The notes under the pieces were generated by a model. That model was not told the DNA's origin. It was given only the letters and a program-made list of their open reading frames with translations, and made no database searches. Below are positions 27,643 through 35,490 of a stretch of DNA of 64,000 nt, piece after piece. The translations under genes were made by a program, and so were the position numbers. The stretch spans positions 62,001 through 126,000 of the forward strand of contig JADZDD010000011.1 of assembly GCA_020851235.1 (NCBI GenBank), given 5' to 3'. The stretch comes from Burkholderiales bacterium (GTDB lineage: Bacteria > Pseudomonadota > Gammaproteobacteria > Burkholderiales > Casimicrobiaceae). Every line of letters starts with the position of its first letter. Positions within the stretch are counted from its first letter, which is position 1.

Positions 27643-29445
27643 CTAGAACGCCTCGTCGGCGAGCGCGAGCGCGCTTGGCGCCCCGTGCTGCACCGAGTGG
27701 GCGAAAGCAAGCGCCTGCGGCAAGAGCGATTCGGCGTAGAAGGTCGCGGTCACGATCTTCGCGCGCTGGAATGCCGCGTCGCCCGTGCCGGCAGCAAGCG
27801 ATTTCGCGACCGCGAGCGCGGCGCGCCCCATCTGCCAGCCGCCCACCGCCAAACCCCACATCTTGAGATACGCCACCGCACCCGCGTGCGCTTGCCTCGT
27901 GTCCGAGCCGTAGGTGCGCACCATCCACTCGACCGACGCCTTGACCGCGGTCATCGTGGCGGCCAGCTGCGCGCCGATCGATTGCAGTTCCGGCTCGCTG
28001 CGCGCGGCAAGCGCGCTTGCCACCTTGTCGATCTCGGCGATGATCGCGCGGGCCACCGTCCCACCGTCGCGCGCCGTCTTGCGACCGATGAGGTCGTTGG
28101 CCTGGATCCCGGTCGTGCCCTCGTAGATCGTGGTGATCCGGGCATCGCGCAGGTGCTGCGCCGCGCCCGTCTCCTCGATGAAGCCCATGCCGCCGTGGAC
28201 CTGGACGCCGAGCGAGGCGACCTCCTGCCCGGTCTCCGTCGACCAGCCCTTGACGATCGGAATCATGAAATCGGCGAAGGCCTGCGCCTTCGCGCGGGCG
28301 GACGCGTCCGCGTTGACCCGGGCATTGTCGAGCGCGGCCGCGGTGACGTAGGCGACGGCGCGCATCGCCTCGGTCGACGCGCGCATCGTCATGAGCATGC
28401 GCCGCACGTCCGGGTGCGCGATGATGGTGTTCGGTGCATCCTGCGGACCCATGCCCACGGCGCGACCCTGCACGCGCTCGCGCGCGTAGGCGACCGCGCG
28501 CTGGTACGCGCGCTCGGCGATGCCGACGCCCTCGAGGCCGACCGAGAAGCGCGCGAGGTTCATCATGATGAACATGTACTCGAGGCCGCGATTCTCCTCA
28601 CCGACGAGATATCCGGTGGCGCCGCCGTGGTCGCCGTACGCGAGCACGCAGGTGGGGCTCGCGTGGATGCCGAGCTTGTGCTCGACCGATACGCAGCGCA
28701 CGTCGTTGCGTTCGCCGAGCGAGCCATCGGCGTTGACGAGGACCTTCGGCACCACGAAGAGCGAGATCCCCTTCACCCCTTCCGGCGCGTCGGGCGTGCG
28801 CGCGAGGACGAGGTGGATGATGTTCTCGGTGTAGTCGTGCTCGCCGAACGTGATGAAGATCTTCTGGCCGAAGAGCCGGTACGTGCCGTCGCCATGCGGC
28901 ACCGCACGCGTGCGCACGGCGGCCAGGTCGGACCCCGCCTGCGGCTCGGTGAGATTCATCGTCCCGGTCCACGTGCCGGCGACCATGTTGGGCAGATACG
29001 TGTCCTTCAACGTCTGCGAGCCGCGCAAGCCGATCGCCTCGATCGCACCCTGCGTGAGCAGGGGACACAAATCGAAGGCGAGGTTTGCCGAGTGCCACAT
29101 TTCCTCGACCGGGCAGGCCACGAGCTGCGGCAGACCCTGGCCACCGTAGTGCGGATCCTTGGTGAGACCGTTCCAGCCATTGGCGCAGAACTGCTCGTAG
29201 GCCGCCTTGAAACCGGCAGGGGTCCGGACGCGGTCGCCTTCGAGCCAGACGGAGCCCTCATGATCTCCGACCACGTTGAGGGGATCGAGGACGTCGGTGG
29301 CGAACTTCGCCGCCTCGTCCAGGATCGCCGCCACCGTATCCGGAGTCGCATCGCCGAAGCCGGGGAGGCTTGCGACCTGCGACAGCCCCGCGAGCTCGTT
29401 CAGGACGAACCGCATGTCAGCCAAGGGCGCGCGATACGTGCTCAT
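27643..29445 (-). CDS. Acyl-CoA dehydrogenase, long DmdC-like form
   Basis: A 600-residue FAD acyl-CoA dehydrogenase. The N-terminus (YRAPLADMRFVLNEL) and length match the long family that includes 3-methylmercaptopropionyl-CoA dehydrogenase DmdC. Flavin and substrate segments include LTEPQAGSDLAAVRTRA, KIFITFGEHD and the C-terminal GVQVHGGMGFIEE. It introduces a trans double bond in acyl-CoA and passes electrons to ETF. Whether it acts on DMSP-derived or ordinary fatty acyl-CoA cannot be told; no other dmd gene is present. It lies downstream of etfA on the same strand, 78 bp away. Confidence 0.9.
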   Translation of the reverse strand: MSTYRAPLADMRFVLNELAGLSQVASLPGFGDATPDTVAAILDEAAKFATDVLDPLNVVGDHEGSVWLEGDRVRTPAGFKAAYEQFCANGWNGLTKDPHYGGQGLPQLVACPVEEMWHSANLAFDLCPLLTQGAIEAIGLRGSQTLKDTYLPNMVAGTWTGTMNLTEPQAGSDLAAVRTRAVPHGDGTYRLFGQKIFITFGEHDYTENIIHLVLARTPDAPEGVKGISLFVVPKVLVNADGSLGERNDVRCVSVEHKLGIHASPTCVLAYGDHGGATGYLVGEENRGLEYMFIMMNLARFSVGLEGVGIAERAYQRAVAYARERVQGRAVGMGPQDAPNTIIAHPDVRRMLMTMRASTEAMRAVAYVTAAALDNARVNADASARAKAQAFADFMIPIVKGWSTETGQEVASLGVQVHGGMGFIEETGAAQHLRDARITTIYEGTTGIQANDLIGRKTARDGGTVARAIIAEIDKVASALAARSEPELQSIGAQLAATMTAVKASVEWMVRTYGSDTRQAHAGAVAYLKMWGLAVGGWQMGRAALAVAKSLAAGTGDAAFQRAKIVTATFYAESLLPQALAFAHSVQHGAPSALALADEAF

Positions 29446-29523
29446 GCCGCAATCTCCTGCAGGTAAGGTCAGACGCCTAGGGTAACGCGTCGCGCGTAGA
29501 GCACGCGCTCTAATGCGCGCCGG

Positions 29524-30456
29524 CTAGCCGAGTTCGGCAGTGAGTTGCGGCACGATCTGGAACAGGTCGCCGACCAGACCATAGTCGGCGATCGCAAAGA
29601 TCGGCGCTTCCGGGTCCTTGTTGATCGCGACGATCACCTTGCTGTCCTTCATCCCGGCAAGGTGCTGGATCGCGCCCGAGATCCCGACGGCGACGTACAG
29701 ATCGGGAGCGACGATCTTGCCGGTCTGGCCGACCTGGTAGTCGTTGGGCACGTACCCCGCGTCGACCGCCGCGCGCGATGCGCCGAGCGCCGCATTGAGC
29801 TTGTCGGCAAGCGCTTCGAGTAGCTTGAAGTTCTCGCCGCTGCCCATCCCGCGCCCGCCCGAGACGACGACGCGCGCACTGGTGAGCTCGGGCCGCTCCG
29901 ACTTCGTGAGCTCCTGTCCCGTGACCTTCGACCGACCGGCGTCGGGGGCGGCGGCAACCGTCTCGACCGGCGCGCTGCCGCCGGCAGCCGCGGCATCGAA
30001 TGCGGTCGTGCGCACCGTGACGACCTTGACCGCGTCCTTCGACTGCACGGTGGCAAAGGCGTTACCGGCGTAGATCGGCCGCACGAAGGTGTCCGGCGTC
30101 TCGATTGCCGTGATGTCGCTCACCTGCGCGACGTCGAGCTTGGCCGCGATCCGCGGGGCGACGCTCTTGCCGAAACCGGTCGCTGCCGCGACGACGTGCG
30201 TGTAGCCGCCGGGAAGGAGCGTCAAGGCCGTCGCCGCGACGCTCTCTGCCGTGGGCGAGGCAAGATGCGGCGCATCGGCGAGGAGAACCTTCGCCACGCC
30301 GGCGAGCGCCGCCGCCTGCGCCGCGGCGGCCTGCGCCGCGCTGCCCGCCACCAGCACGTGCACGTCGCCTCCGAGCCTTGCCGCGGCGCCGACCGCGTGC
30401 GCGGTCGCCGACTTCAACGCGGCGTTGTCGTGCTCTGCAATCACGAGAATCGTCAT
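29524..30456 (-). CDS. etfA: Electron transfer flavoprotein alpha subunit
   Basis: A 310-residue ETF alpha subunit. The C-terminal FAD domain is typical: [14 protein letters not shown], then [35 protein letters not shown], and [19 protein letters not shown]. With EtfB it shuttles electrons from acyl-CoA dehydrogenases to ETF-QO. It starts 9 bp after etfB ends, in the order etfB-etfA-acyl-CoA dehydrogenase. Confidence 0.97.
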   Translation of the reverse strand: MTILVIAEHDNAALKSATAHAVGAAARLGGDVHVLVAGSAAQAAAAQAAALAGVAKVLLADAPHLASPTAESVAATALTLLPGGYTHVVAAATGFGKSVAPRIAAKLDVAQVSDITAIETPDTFVRPIYAGNAFATVQSKDAVKVVTVRTTAFDAAAAGGSAPVETVAAAPDAGRSKVTGQELTKSERPELTSARVVVSGGRGMGSGENFKLLEALADKLNAALGASRAAVDAGYVPNDYQVGQTGKIVAPDLYVAVGISGAIQHLAGMKDSKVIVAINKDPEAPIFAIADYGLVGDLFQIVPQLTAELG

Positions 30457-30465
30457 GGGGTGCTC

Positions 30466-31218
30466 CTAGGCGATGACCTTGGCTTCGGTGCGCAGCTTGG
30501 CGACCAGCTCCTTCACGTCGGCCACCTTGCCGCCGCCCTGGCGCTTGGGCGGCTCGACGACCTTGAGCGTCGCGAGCCTGGGTGCGACGTCCACACCCAG
30601 CACAGCGGGCGTGGTCGTCGCGAGCGGCTTCTTCTTCGCCTTCATGATGTTCGGCAGCGTGGCATAGCGCGGCTCGTTCAGTCTGAGGTCGGTCGTGATG
30701 ATCGCCGGCAGCGTCACCTCGACGGTCTCGAGCCCGCCGTCGACCTCGCGCTTGACCGTCGCCTTCCCCTCACCGATGTCGACCTTCGAGGCAAACGTCG
30801 CCTGCGGCCAGTCGAGGAGTGCGGCGAGCATCTGCCCCGTCTGGTTCGCATCGTCATCGATCGCCTGCTTGCCCAGGATGACGAGTCCGGGTGACTCCTG
30901 GGCCACGATCGCCTGCAGGAGCTTCGCGACCGCGAGCGGCTGCAAGTCGACGTCGGTATCCACCAGGATCGCGCGGTCCGCCCCCAGGGCGAGCGCGGTG
31001 CGCAATGTCTCCTGGCAGGCTGCCACGCCGCAGGAAACTGCGACAATCTCGGTGGCGTGGCCCTTCTCCTTGAGCCGTACCGCCTCCTCGACCGCAATTT
31101 CGTCGAAGGGATTCATCGACATCTTGACGTTGGCGGTATCCACGCCACTGCCATCGGGCTTGACGCGAACCTTGACGTTGTAATCGACGACACGCTTGAC
31201 GGGAACGAGTATCTTCAT
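30466..31218 (-). CDS. etfB: Electron transfer flavoprotein beta subunit
   Basis: A 250-residue ETF beta subunit. It opens with [17 protein letters not shown] and contains [16 protein letters not shown] and [24 protein letters not shown], the AMP-binding signature. The ATG at 31218 is the classical start. The same frame is open far upstream through the divergent fabZ-like gene, which is an artefact. It heads the etfBA-acyl-CoA dehydrogenase operon, with a -10 element about 30 bp upstream. Confidence 0.97.
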   Translation of the reverse strand: MKILVPVKRVVDYNVKVRVKPDGSGVDTANVKMSMNPFDEIAVEEAVRLKEKGHATEIVAVSCGVAACQETLRTALALGADRAILVDTDVDLQPLAVAKLLQAIVAQESPGLVILGKQAIDDDANQTGQMLAALLDWPQATFASKVDIGEGKATVKREVDGGLETVEVTLPAIITTDLRLNEPRYATLPNIMKAKKKPLATTTPAVLGVDVAPRLATLKVVEPPKRQGGGKVADVKELVAKLRTEAKVIA

Positions 31219-31246
31219 GCGGAAATGGCCCTCGAATCGACACCCG

Positions 31247-31252
31247 ATTATA
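31247..31252 (-). promoter_or_regulatory. Overlapping divergent -10 elements between etfB and the FabZ-like gene
   Basis: The string ATTATAAG reads as a perfect TATAAT on the minus strand at 31252-31247, 29 bp from the etfB start, and as TATAAG on the plus strand at 31249-31254, 67 bp before the FabZ-like gene. One site may therefore serve both directions, making initiation mutually exclusive. No good -35 is present for either. Confidence 0.4.
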
Positions 31253-31320
31253 AGCATCCCGGTCCGGGCGCGACCGGCGCGCGGCAAGTTCGGGCCAACG
31301 CGCGGAAGGCCGGGAGCACG

Positions 31321-31806
31321 ATGAACGATCGAGATCAAGCCATGCGTGAGACGACCGGCGCTCTGGCGGCGCAGGACATCAGCGAGATCCTGCGCCACAT
31401 TCCGCACCGCTACCCTTTCCTCCTCATCGACCGCATGGAAGCGTGCGAGCCCAACCGATGGGTGCGCGTGACCAAGAACATCACCGCGGGCGAGTGGTTC
31501 TTCAACGACGATCGCGGCCATCGCGTGATGCCGCAACTGCTCGTGGTCGAGGCCCTCGCGCAGGCGGCGGGAGTGTTGTGCCATCACTCGGGGCTCATGA
31601 GCGAGTCCGGGGCCTCGCTCGTGCTGCTCGCCGGCATCGACGATTTCGAGGTGCTGGGCGACGCCGGACCGGGCGACGTCCTCACGCTCGAATGCACGCT
31701 CCTGCGCACGCTGCGCGGCGTGGCCAAGCTCGAGGGGCGGGCCTGCGTCGCCGAGCGGCCGATTGCGCGGGCGACGCTGATCGCGAGCATGCCGGGCGGC
31801 GCCTGA
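31321..31806 (+). CDS. FabZ-like 3-hydroxyacyl-ACP dehydratase (hot-dog)
   Basis: A 161-residue hot-dog protein resembling FabZ. The catalytic His lies in [18 protein letters not shown] and the catalytic Glu in [16 protein letters not shown]. Both are retained, but the usual Pro-Gly before the helix is Pro-Gln and the surrounding loop is changed. It would dehydrate 3-hydroxyacyl-ACP or a related thioester. The housekeeping fabZ normally lies with lpxD-lpxA after bamA, so this looks like a second, specialised copy. An alpha/beta hydrolase follows after 21 bp, and the DSF-synthase operon comes next on the same strand. An in-frame ATG at 31342 is an alternative start. Confidence 0.82.
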   Translation: MNDRDQAMRETTGALAAQDISEILRHIPHRYPFLLIDRMEACEPNRWVRVTKNITAGEWFFNDDRGHRVMPQLLVVEALAQAAGVLCHHSGLMSESGASLVLLAGIDDFEVLGDAGPGDVLTLECTLLRTLRGVAKLEGRACVAERPIARATLIASMPGGA

Positions 31807-31827
31807 CGGGGCGGTCACGCGTCGCCC

Positions 31828-32706
31828 GTGGCCGAGGCCCCTGCACGCGAGGCCGCCGCCCGCTTCCGTGGCCTCGACGGCACCGAACTGGGGGCGCTTT
31901 GGTCTCTGCCCGCGGCCGGGCATCCCGCCGACCGCGTCGTCGTCATCGCCGGCGGTGCCGGGATCGCGGCGGCGTACTACCGCAACCTTGCGGCAGCGCT
32001 GGCGCGGCACGGCCTGCCCGTGCTGACGTTCGACTATCGGGGTGTGGGCCGCTCGCGGACCGCGGGACCCGACGCGCTGAGCGCCGGCGTGTTCACCTGG
32101 GGTCACGACGACTTGGGCGGCGCGCTGGCGCACGCCCGGGCGCGCCATCCCGACGCCGAACTGACCGTCGTGACGCACAGCTTCGCCGCCGCGATCCTCG
32201 GTGCCGCCCCGGATGCCGAGCGCATCACGCGTGCGGTGTTCCTGGCCCCGCACACCGGCTACTGGGGGGATTACGCGAAACGCTGGCGGGTTCCGCTCTA
32301 CCTCGCGTGGCACGTCGTGATGCCGCTCGTCACGCGTGGCGTCGGGCACTTTCCCGGACGGCGGCTCGGCCTTGGCATCGACCTGCCGCGGGGCGTGGCG
32401 CTCGAATGGGCCGGCCGGCGCCAGCGCGCGCTGCCGGCCGGGGCGCGCTACCGCGCCTGGCAGGACGCGCTCACGCGCTACGATCGTGTCGCGGCCGAGA
32501 CGCTCGTCATGGCGGTGACCGACGATGCCTTCGCGCCGCCTGCGGCGGCGCGTCACCTCGTCGCGCTCTATCCCAACCTGCGCGCGCGCTTCAGCGATGT
32601 GACGCCATCGGCCGTGGGCGCCCGGCGCGTCGGACACATCGGCTTTCTGCGCCGAAGCACCGGGCCCTACTTCTGGCGTCGCATCGCCGCGTGGATCACC
32701 CGCTAA
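31828..32706 (+). CDS. Alpha/beta hydrolase with atypical nucleophile elbow
   Basis: A 292-residue protein resembling the predicted hydrolases of COG4757. Features are an oxyanion-type AGGAG segment near residue 41, [10 protein letters not shown] at 69-77, and [15 protein letters not shown]. The elbow reads T-H-S-F-A around Ser118 instead of Gly-His-Ser-x-Gly, which is unusual for the fold. A candidate acid lies in VTDDAFAPP and a candidate His in VGHIGF. It may be a thioesterase or esterase with altered geometry, or be catalytically weak. The start is a GTG at 31828, 21 bp after the FabZ-like gene. Confidence 0.8.
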   Translation: MAEAPAREAAARFRGLDGTELGALWSLPAAGHPADRVVVIAGGAGIAAAYYRNLAAALARHGLPVLTFDYRGVGRSRTAGPDALSAGVFTWGHDDLGGALAHARARHPDAELTVVTHSFAAAILGAAPDAERITRAVFLAPHTGYWGDYAKRWRVPLYLAWHVVMPLVTRGVGHFPGRRLGLGIDLPRGVALEWAGRRQRALPAGARYRAWQDALTRYDRVAAETLVMAVTDDAFAPPAAARHLVALYPNLRARFSDVTPSAVGARRVGHIGFLRRSTGPYFWRRIAAWITR

Positions 32707-32807
32707 CCACCGCCGGCCGCCACGTCCGGCGCGCGCGATCGCCGCCCGCGTGGCGTGGCGCGACCGCGACGCCCGTCACACCGGGGCGGGGTGAGCGGCG
32801 CCGTCAT

Positions 32808-32837
32808 TTGCCTCCGATTCGATCGCGCCGGTAAAGT
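32808..32837 (+). promoter_or_regulatory. Predicted sigma-70 promoter of the rpfF operon
   Basis: TTGCCT at 32808-32813 and TAAAGT at 32832-32837 are separated by 18 bp. Transcription would begin near 32844, giving a leader of about 80 nt before the rpfF ATG at 32924. The 217-bp gap after the hydrolase gene is the only sizeable break on this strand, so rpfF-ketosynthase-ACP probably has its own promoter. No binding site for a known regulator was recognised. Confidence 0.5.
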
Positions 32838-32923
32838 ATCCGTGTCGTGTGCACTACAAACCGGATGATGCCTCCCCGACGAGGCGTCACCTCACCCTTC
32901 CATCGTCGATAGTGGATTCCGCC

Positions 32924-33895
32924 ATGACGCATCTCGTCGCCGTAAGCACTGCCAACCGAAACGACACTGCCGCGAGCATCCTTGCGCGCCCCGGCGGTGC
33001 GATCGACTTCACGTTCTCGGGTGAGCTCGAGGGCCACTACCATCCGGCCGATCAGGTCCTGTGGACGCGCAGCACCCCCCGCGGCATTCCCTGCTTCTCG
33101 CTCGACCTGCTGCGTGCGATGACGCAATCGAGTCGGGTCATTGAGGATTGCTTCCGCGACCCGTTGCAGCGGCCACTGCGCTACATCATCCTGCGTTCCG
33201 GCGTGCCGGGCGTGTTCTCGGTGGGTGGGGACCTGGGCTACTTCCACAAGCTCATCGTCGCGCAGGATCGCACACGGCTCACCGAATATGCGCACGCGGC
33301 CGTCGAGGCGATCCACCGCAACTACGTCGGGCACGGCGTGCCCGGAGCCACGACGATCGCGTTGCTCGAAGGCGACGCGCTCGGCGGCGGCTTCGAGCAG
33401 GCACTGTCGTGCGACATCGTCATCGCGGAGCGACACGTGAAGGCCGCATTCCCCGAGGTCCTCTTCGACATGTTCCCGGGCATGGGCGGGCTGTCGTTCC
33501 TCGCCCGACGCACGAATCGCCGGATCGCCAACGAGCTCACCCGCAGCGGCCGCGCGTACACCGCGCTCGAACTCTTCGACCTGGGCGTCGTCGATGCGGT
33601 CGTCGACACCGGCGCGGGCGTCGGCGCAGCGCAGGCGATCGTACGGCAGCGCACGCACCAGCCGCAGGCACATCGGGCGATGGACGCGGTCGATCGCATG
33701 CTGCGCCCGGTGACGCTCGCCGAGTTGCACGACGTCGTCGCGCTGTGGGTCGATGCCGCGCTGCGGCTTTCCGAGCGCGGCCGGCAATGGATGCGACGCC
33801 TGCACGCGCAGCAGCTGGCCCAGTTCGTTACGCCCGCGAGCCACACCGTCGCCGTTGCGCCGCGCGCGGTGTCGAGCCGGCAAAACCGGGCATGA
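32924..33895 (+). CDS. rpfF: RpfF-type DSF synthase (crotonase family)
   Basis: A 323-residue crotonase-fold enzyme closely resembling RpfF, which converts 3-hydroxyacyl-ACP to free cis-2-unsaturated fatty acid signals (DSF/BDSF) by dehydration plus thioester hydrolysis. Diagnostic stretches are GVPGVFSVGGDL (95-104), EGDALGGGFEQALS (149-162) and FPEVLFDMFPGMGGLSF (176-192). Glu158 and Glu178 are 20 residues apart, matching the two catalytic glutamates (141 and 161) of Xanthomonas RpfF. The ATG at 32924 is preferred to an upstream GTG at 32849, which begins almost at the predicted transcription start. Its stop overlaps the ketosynthase ATG. It is convergent with an rpfC-like gene two genes on. 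An enoyl-CoA hydratase of other function is the alternative, but the RpfF-specific segments argue against it. Confidence 0.88.
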   Translation: MTHLVAVSTANRNDTAASILARPGGAIDFTFSGELEGHYHPADQVLWTRSTPRGIPCFSLDLLRAMTQSSRVIEDCFRDPLQRPLRYIILRSGVPGVFSVGGDLGYFHKLIVAQDRTRLTEYAHAAVEAIHRNYVGHGVPGATTIALLEGDALGGGFEQALSCDIVIAERHVKAAFPEVLFDMFPGMGGLSFLARRTNRRIANELTRSGRAYTALELFDLGVVDAVVDTGAGVGAAQAIVRQRTHQPQAHRAMDAVDRMLRPVTLAELHDVVALWVDAALRLSERGRQWMRRLHAQQLAQFVTPASHTVAVAPRAVSSRQNRA

Positions 33896-35151
33896 GCAGC
33901 GCACCGCCAGCGCGACGCCGCGTCGCGATCACGGGGCTTGGCGCCATCTGTCCCTTGGGCGCCACCCCCGATGCCGTCTGGTCCGAACTCGTCGCCGGTC
34001 GCTCCGCCGTCGACGCGGTCGCATTTACCAATCCCGCCACCGACGTCCCGCTGGTGATCCCCGCGGCCGCCATTCCCGAGACGTGGCACAAGCCGCTCGA
34101 CCGGGACGCGAGCTTCATGACCGACAAGTTCACGCGCCTCGCCCTCATGGCCAGCGAGGACGCGATCGCCGACGCGGGCCTCGACTTCACCCGCGAGGAT
34201 CGCGGGCGCTGTGGGACGAGCACGGCGAGCTGCATGAGCGGGATCACCGAAACCGACGTGGCATTCCGCGCGCTCTACGTCGACAAGCGCCCCAAGGTGC
34301 ATCCGTACACGCTCCTGCGCACCATGGCGAACGCGCCCGCTTTCTTCCTGTCGATGCGCCACGAGCTCACCGGGCCCTCGCTGTCGACCGAGGCCGCATG
34401 CTCGTCGTCGTCGGTGGCCATTGGCGAGGCGGCACGGCAGATCCAGCACGGCTACGCCGACGTGATGATCGCGGGCGGTGCCGAAACGCTGCTCACATAC
34501 GCGGCGGTCAACTGCTGGAAGTCGGCGCAACTGCTGGCGGCGCTGCACGCGAATCCGGCGAAGAGCTGCCGCCCGTTCGACGCCACGCGAGCCGGGACCG
34601 CGCTCGGCGAGGGCGCGATCTACGTCGTCCTCGAGGAGTGGGAGCGCGCCCGCGCCCGCGGCGCGCGCATCCACGCCGAGCTCGTGGGCTACGCGTGCAC
34701 CACCGATTGCTTTCACCCGACGCAGCCGTCGGTGGAAGGACAGCGCCTGCCGATGAGTCGCGCGCTGCATGACGCCGGCCTGCCCCCTTCTTCTGTAGGC
34801 TACATTCATGCGCACGGTACCGGGACGCGCGCCAACGACACGGTCGAGACGCAGGCGATCAAGGCGGTCCTGGGCGACCACGCGAGGCGCGTTGCGATCT
34901 CGTCGTCGAAGGGCGCGATCGGTCATCTGGCGGGCGCGGCCGGCGCGTTCGGGTTCCTCGTGTGCGTCAAGGCGCTGCAAACGGCGACCGTGCCGCCGAC
35001 GGCCAACCTCGACACGCCCGACCCGGAATGCGATCTCGACTACGTGCCCAACGTCGGGCGCGAAGCACGTGGTCTTGGCGTTGCCATGAGCAACGCCTTC
35101 GGTTTTGGCGGCACGGCGGCGTCCTTGATCGTCGCGGTGCCGCAGGCATGA
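33892..35151 (+). CDS. FabF-like beta-ketoacyl-ACP synthase in the DSF locus
   Basis: A 419-residue thiolase-fold condensing enzyme. The Cys-His-His triad is complete: Cys170 in STEAACSSSSVA, His308 in HAHGTGTRAND and His345 in SSKGAIGHLAGAAG. The C-terminus AMSNAFGFGGTAAS is typical of FabF-type KAS II enzymes. It would elongate acyl-ACP with malonyl-ACP. It overlaps rpfF by ATGA and its own stop overlaps the ACP gene by ATGA, so the three are co-translated. This is clearly not the housekeeping fabF, which normally sits in a fabHDG-acpP-fabF cluster. No chain-length-factor partner is present. Confidence 0.92.
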   Translation: MSSAPPARRRVAITGLGAICPLGATPDAVWSELVAGRSAVDAVAFTNPATDVPLVIPAAAIPETWHKPLDRDASFMTDKFTRLALMASEDAIADAGLDFTREDRGRCGTSTASCMSGITETDVAFRALYVDKRPKVHPYTLLRTMANAPAFFLSMRHELTGPSLSTEAACSSSSVAIGEAARQIQHGYADVMIAGGAETLLTYAAVNCWKSAQLLAALHANPAKSCRPFDATRAGTALGEGAIYVVLEEWERARARGARIHAELVGYACTTDCFHPTQPSVEGQRLPMSRALHDAGLPPSSVGYIHAHGTGTRANDTVETQAIKAVLGDHARRVAISSSKGAIGHLAGAAGAFGFLVCVKALQTATVPPTANLDTPDPECDLDYVPNVGREARGLGVAMSNAFGFGGTAASLIVAVPQA

Positions 35152-35438
35152 CTCAACTTTCAACCAGGACGATGGCCATGGCACTGCGGGAACGAGACAT
35201 CTACGAGGTCGTGCGGGAATTCATGCGGGACCACGGCCGCGATCCGGCGACGATCACCCCCGAGGCGAACCTGCGCGATGTCGGCATCGACTCGCTCGGT
35301 GCGGTCGAACTCGCGTTTCGCTTCGAGGATCGCTTCGGCGTCAGCATCCCCATGGAGGCGTTCCCGCTGACGACGATCGGCGACGCCGTCCGCTTCGTGA
35401 CGACGCTCGCGGACCTGCCCGGCGCACCGGCCGACTAG
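35148..35438 (+). CDS. Acyl carrier protein in the DSF locus
   Basis: A 96-residue carrier protein. The phosphopantetheine Ser49 is in the canonical GIDSLGAVELAFRFEDRFGVSI, followed by an acidic helix as in type II ACPs. The ATG at 35148 overlaps the ketosynthase stop; an internal ATG at 35172, preceded by AGGA, would trim eight residues. It sits immediately downstream of its likely partner ketosynthase and RpfF, whose known substrates are acyl-ACPs. The gene ends 52 bp before the convergent rpfC-like gene, and no terminator hairpin was found in that gap. Confidence 0.92.
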   Translation: MTQLSTRTMAMALRERDIYEVVREFMRDHGRDPATITPEANLRDVGIDSLGAVELAFRFEDRFGVSIPMEAFPLTTIGDAVRFVTTLADLPGAPAD

Positions 35439-35490
35439 CCGCGGGCGGCACGGAGCGCGCCGGTCGCCGAATCGACGCGCCGAGGGTCGG

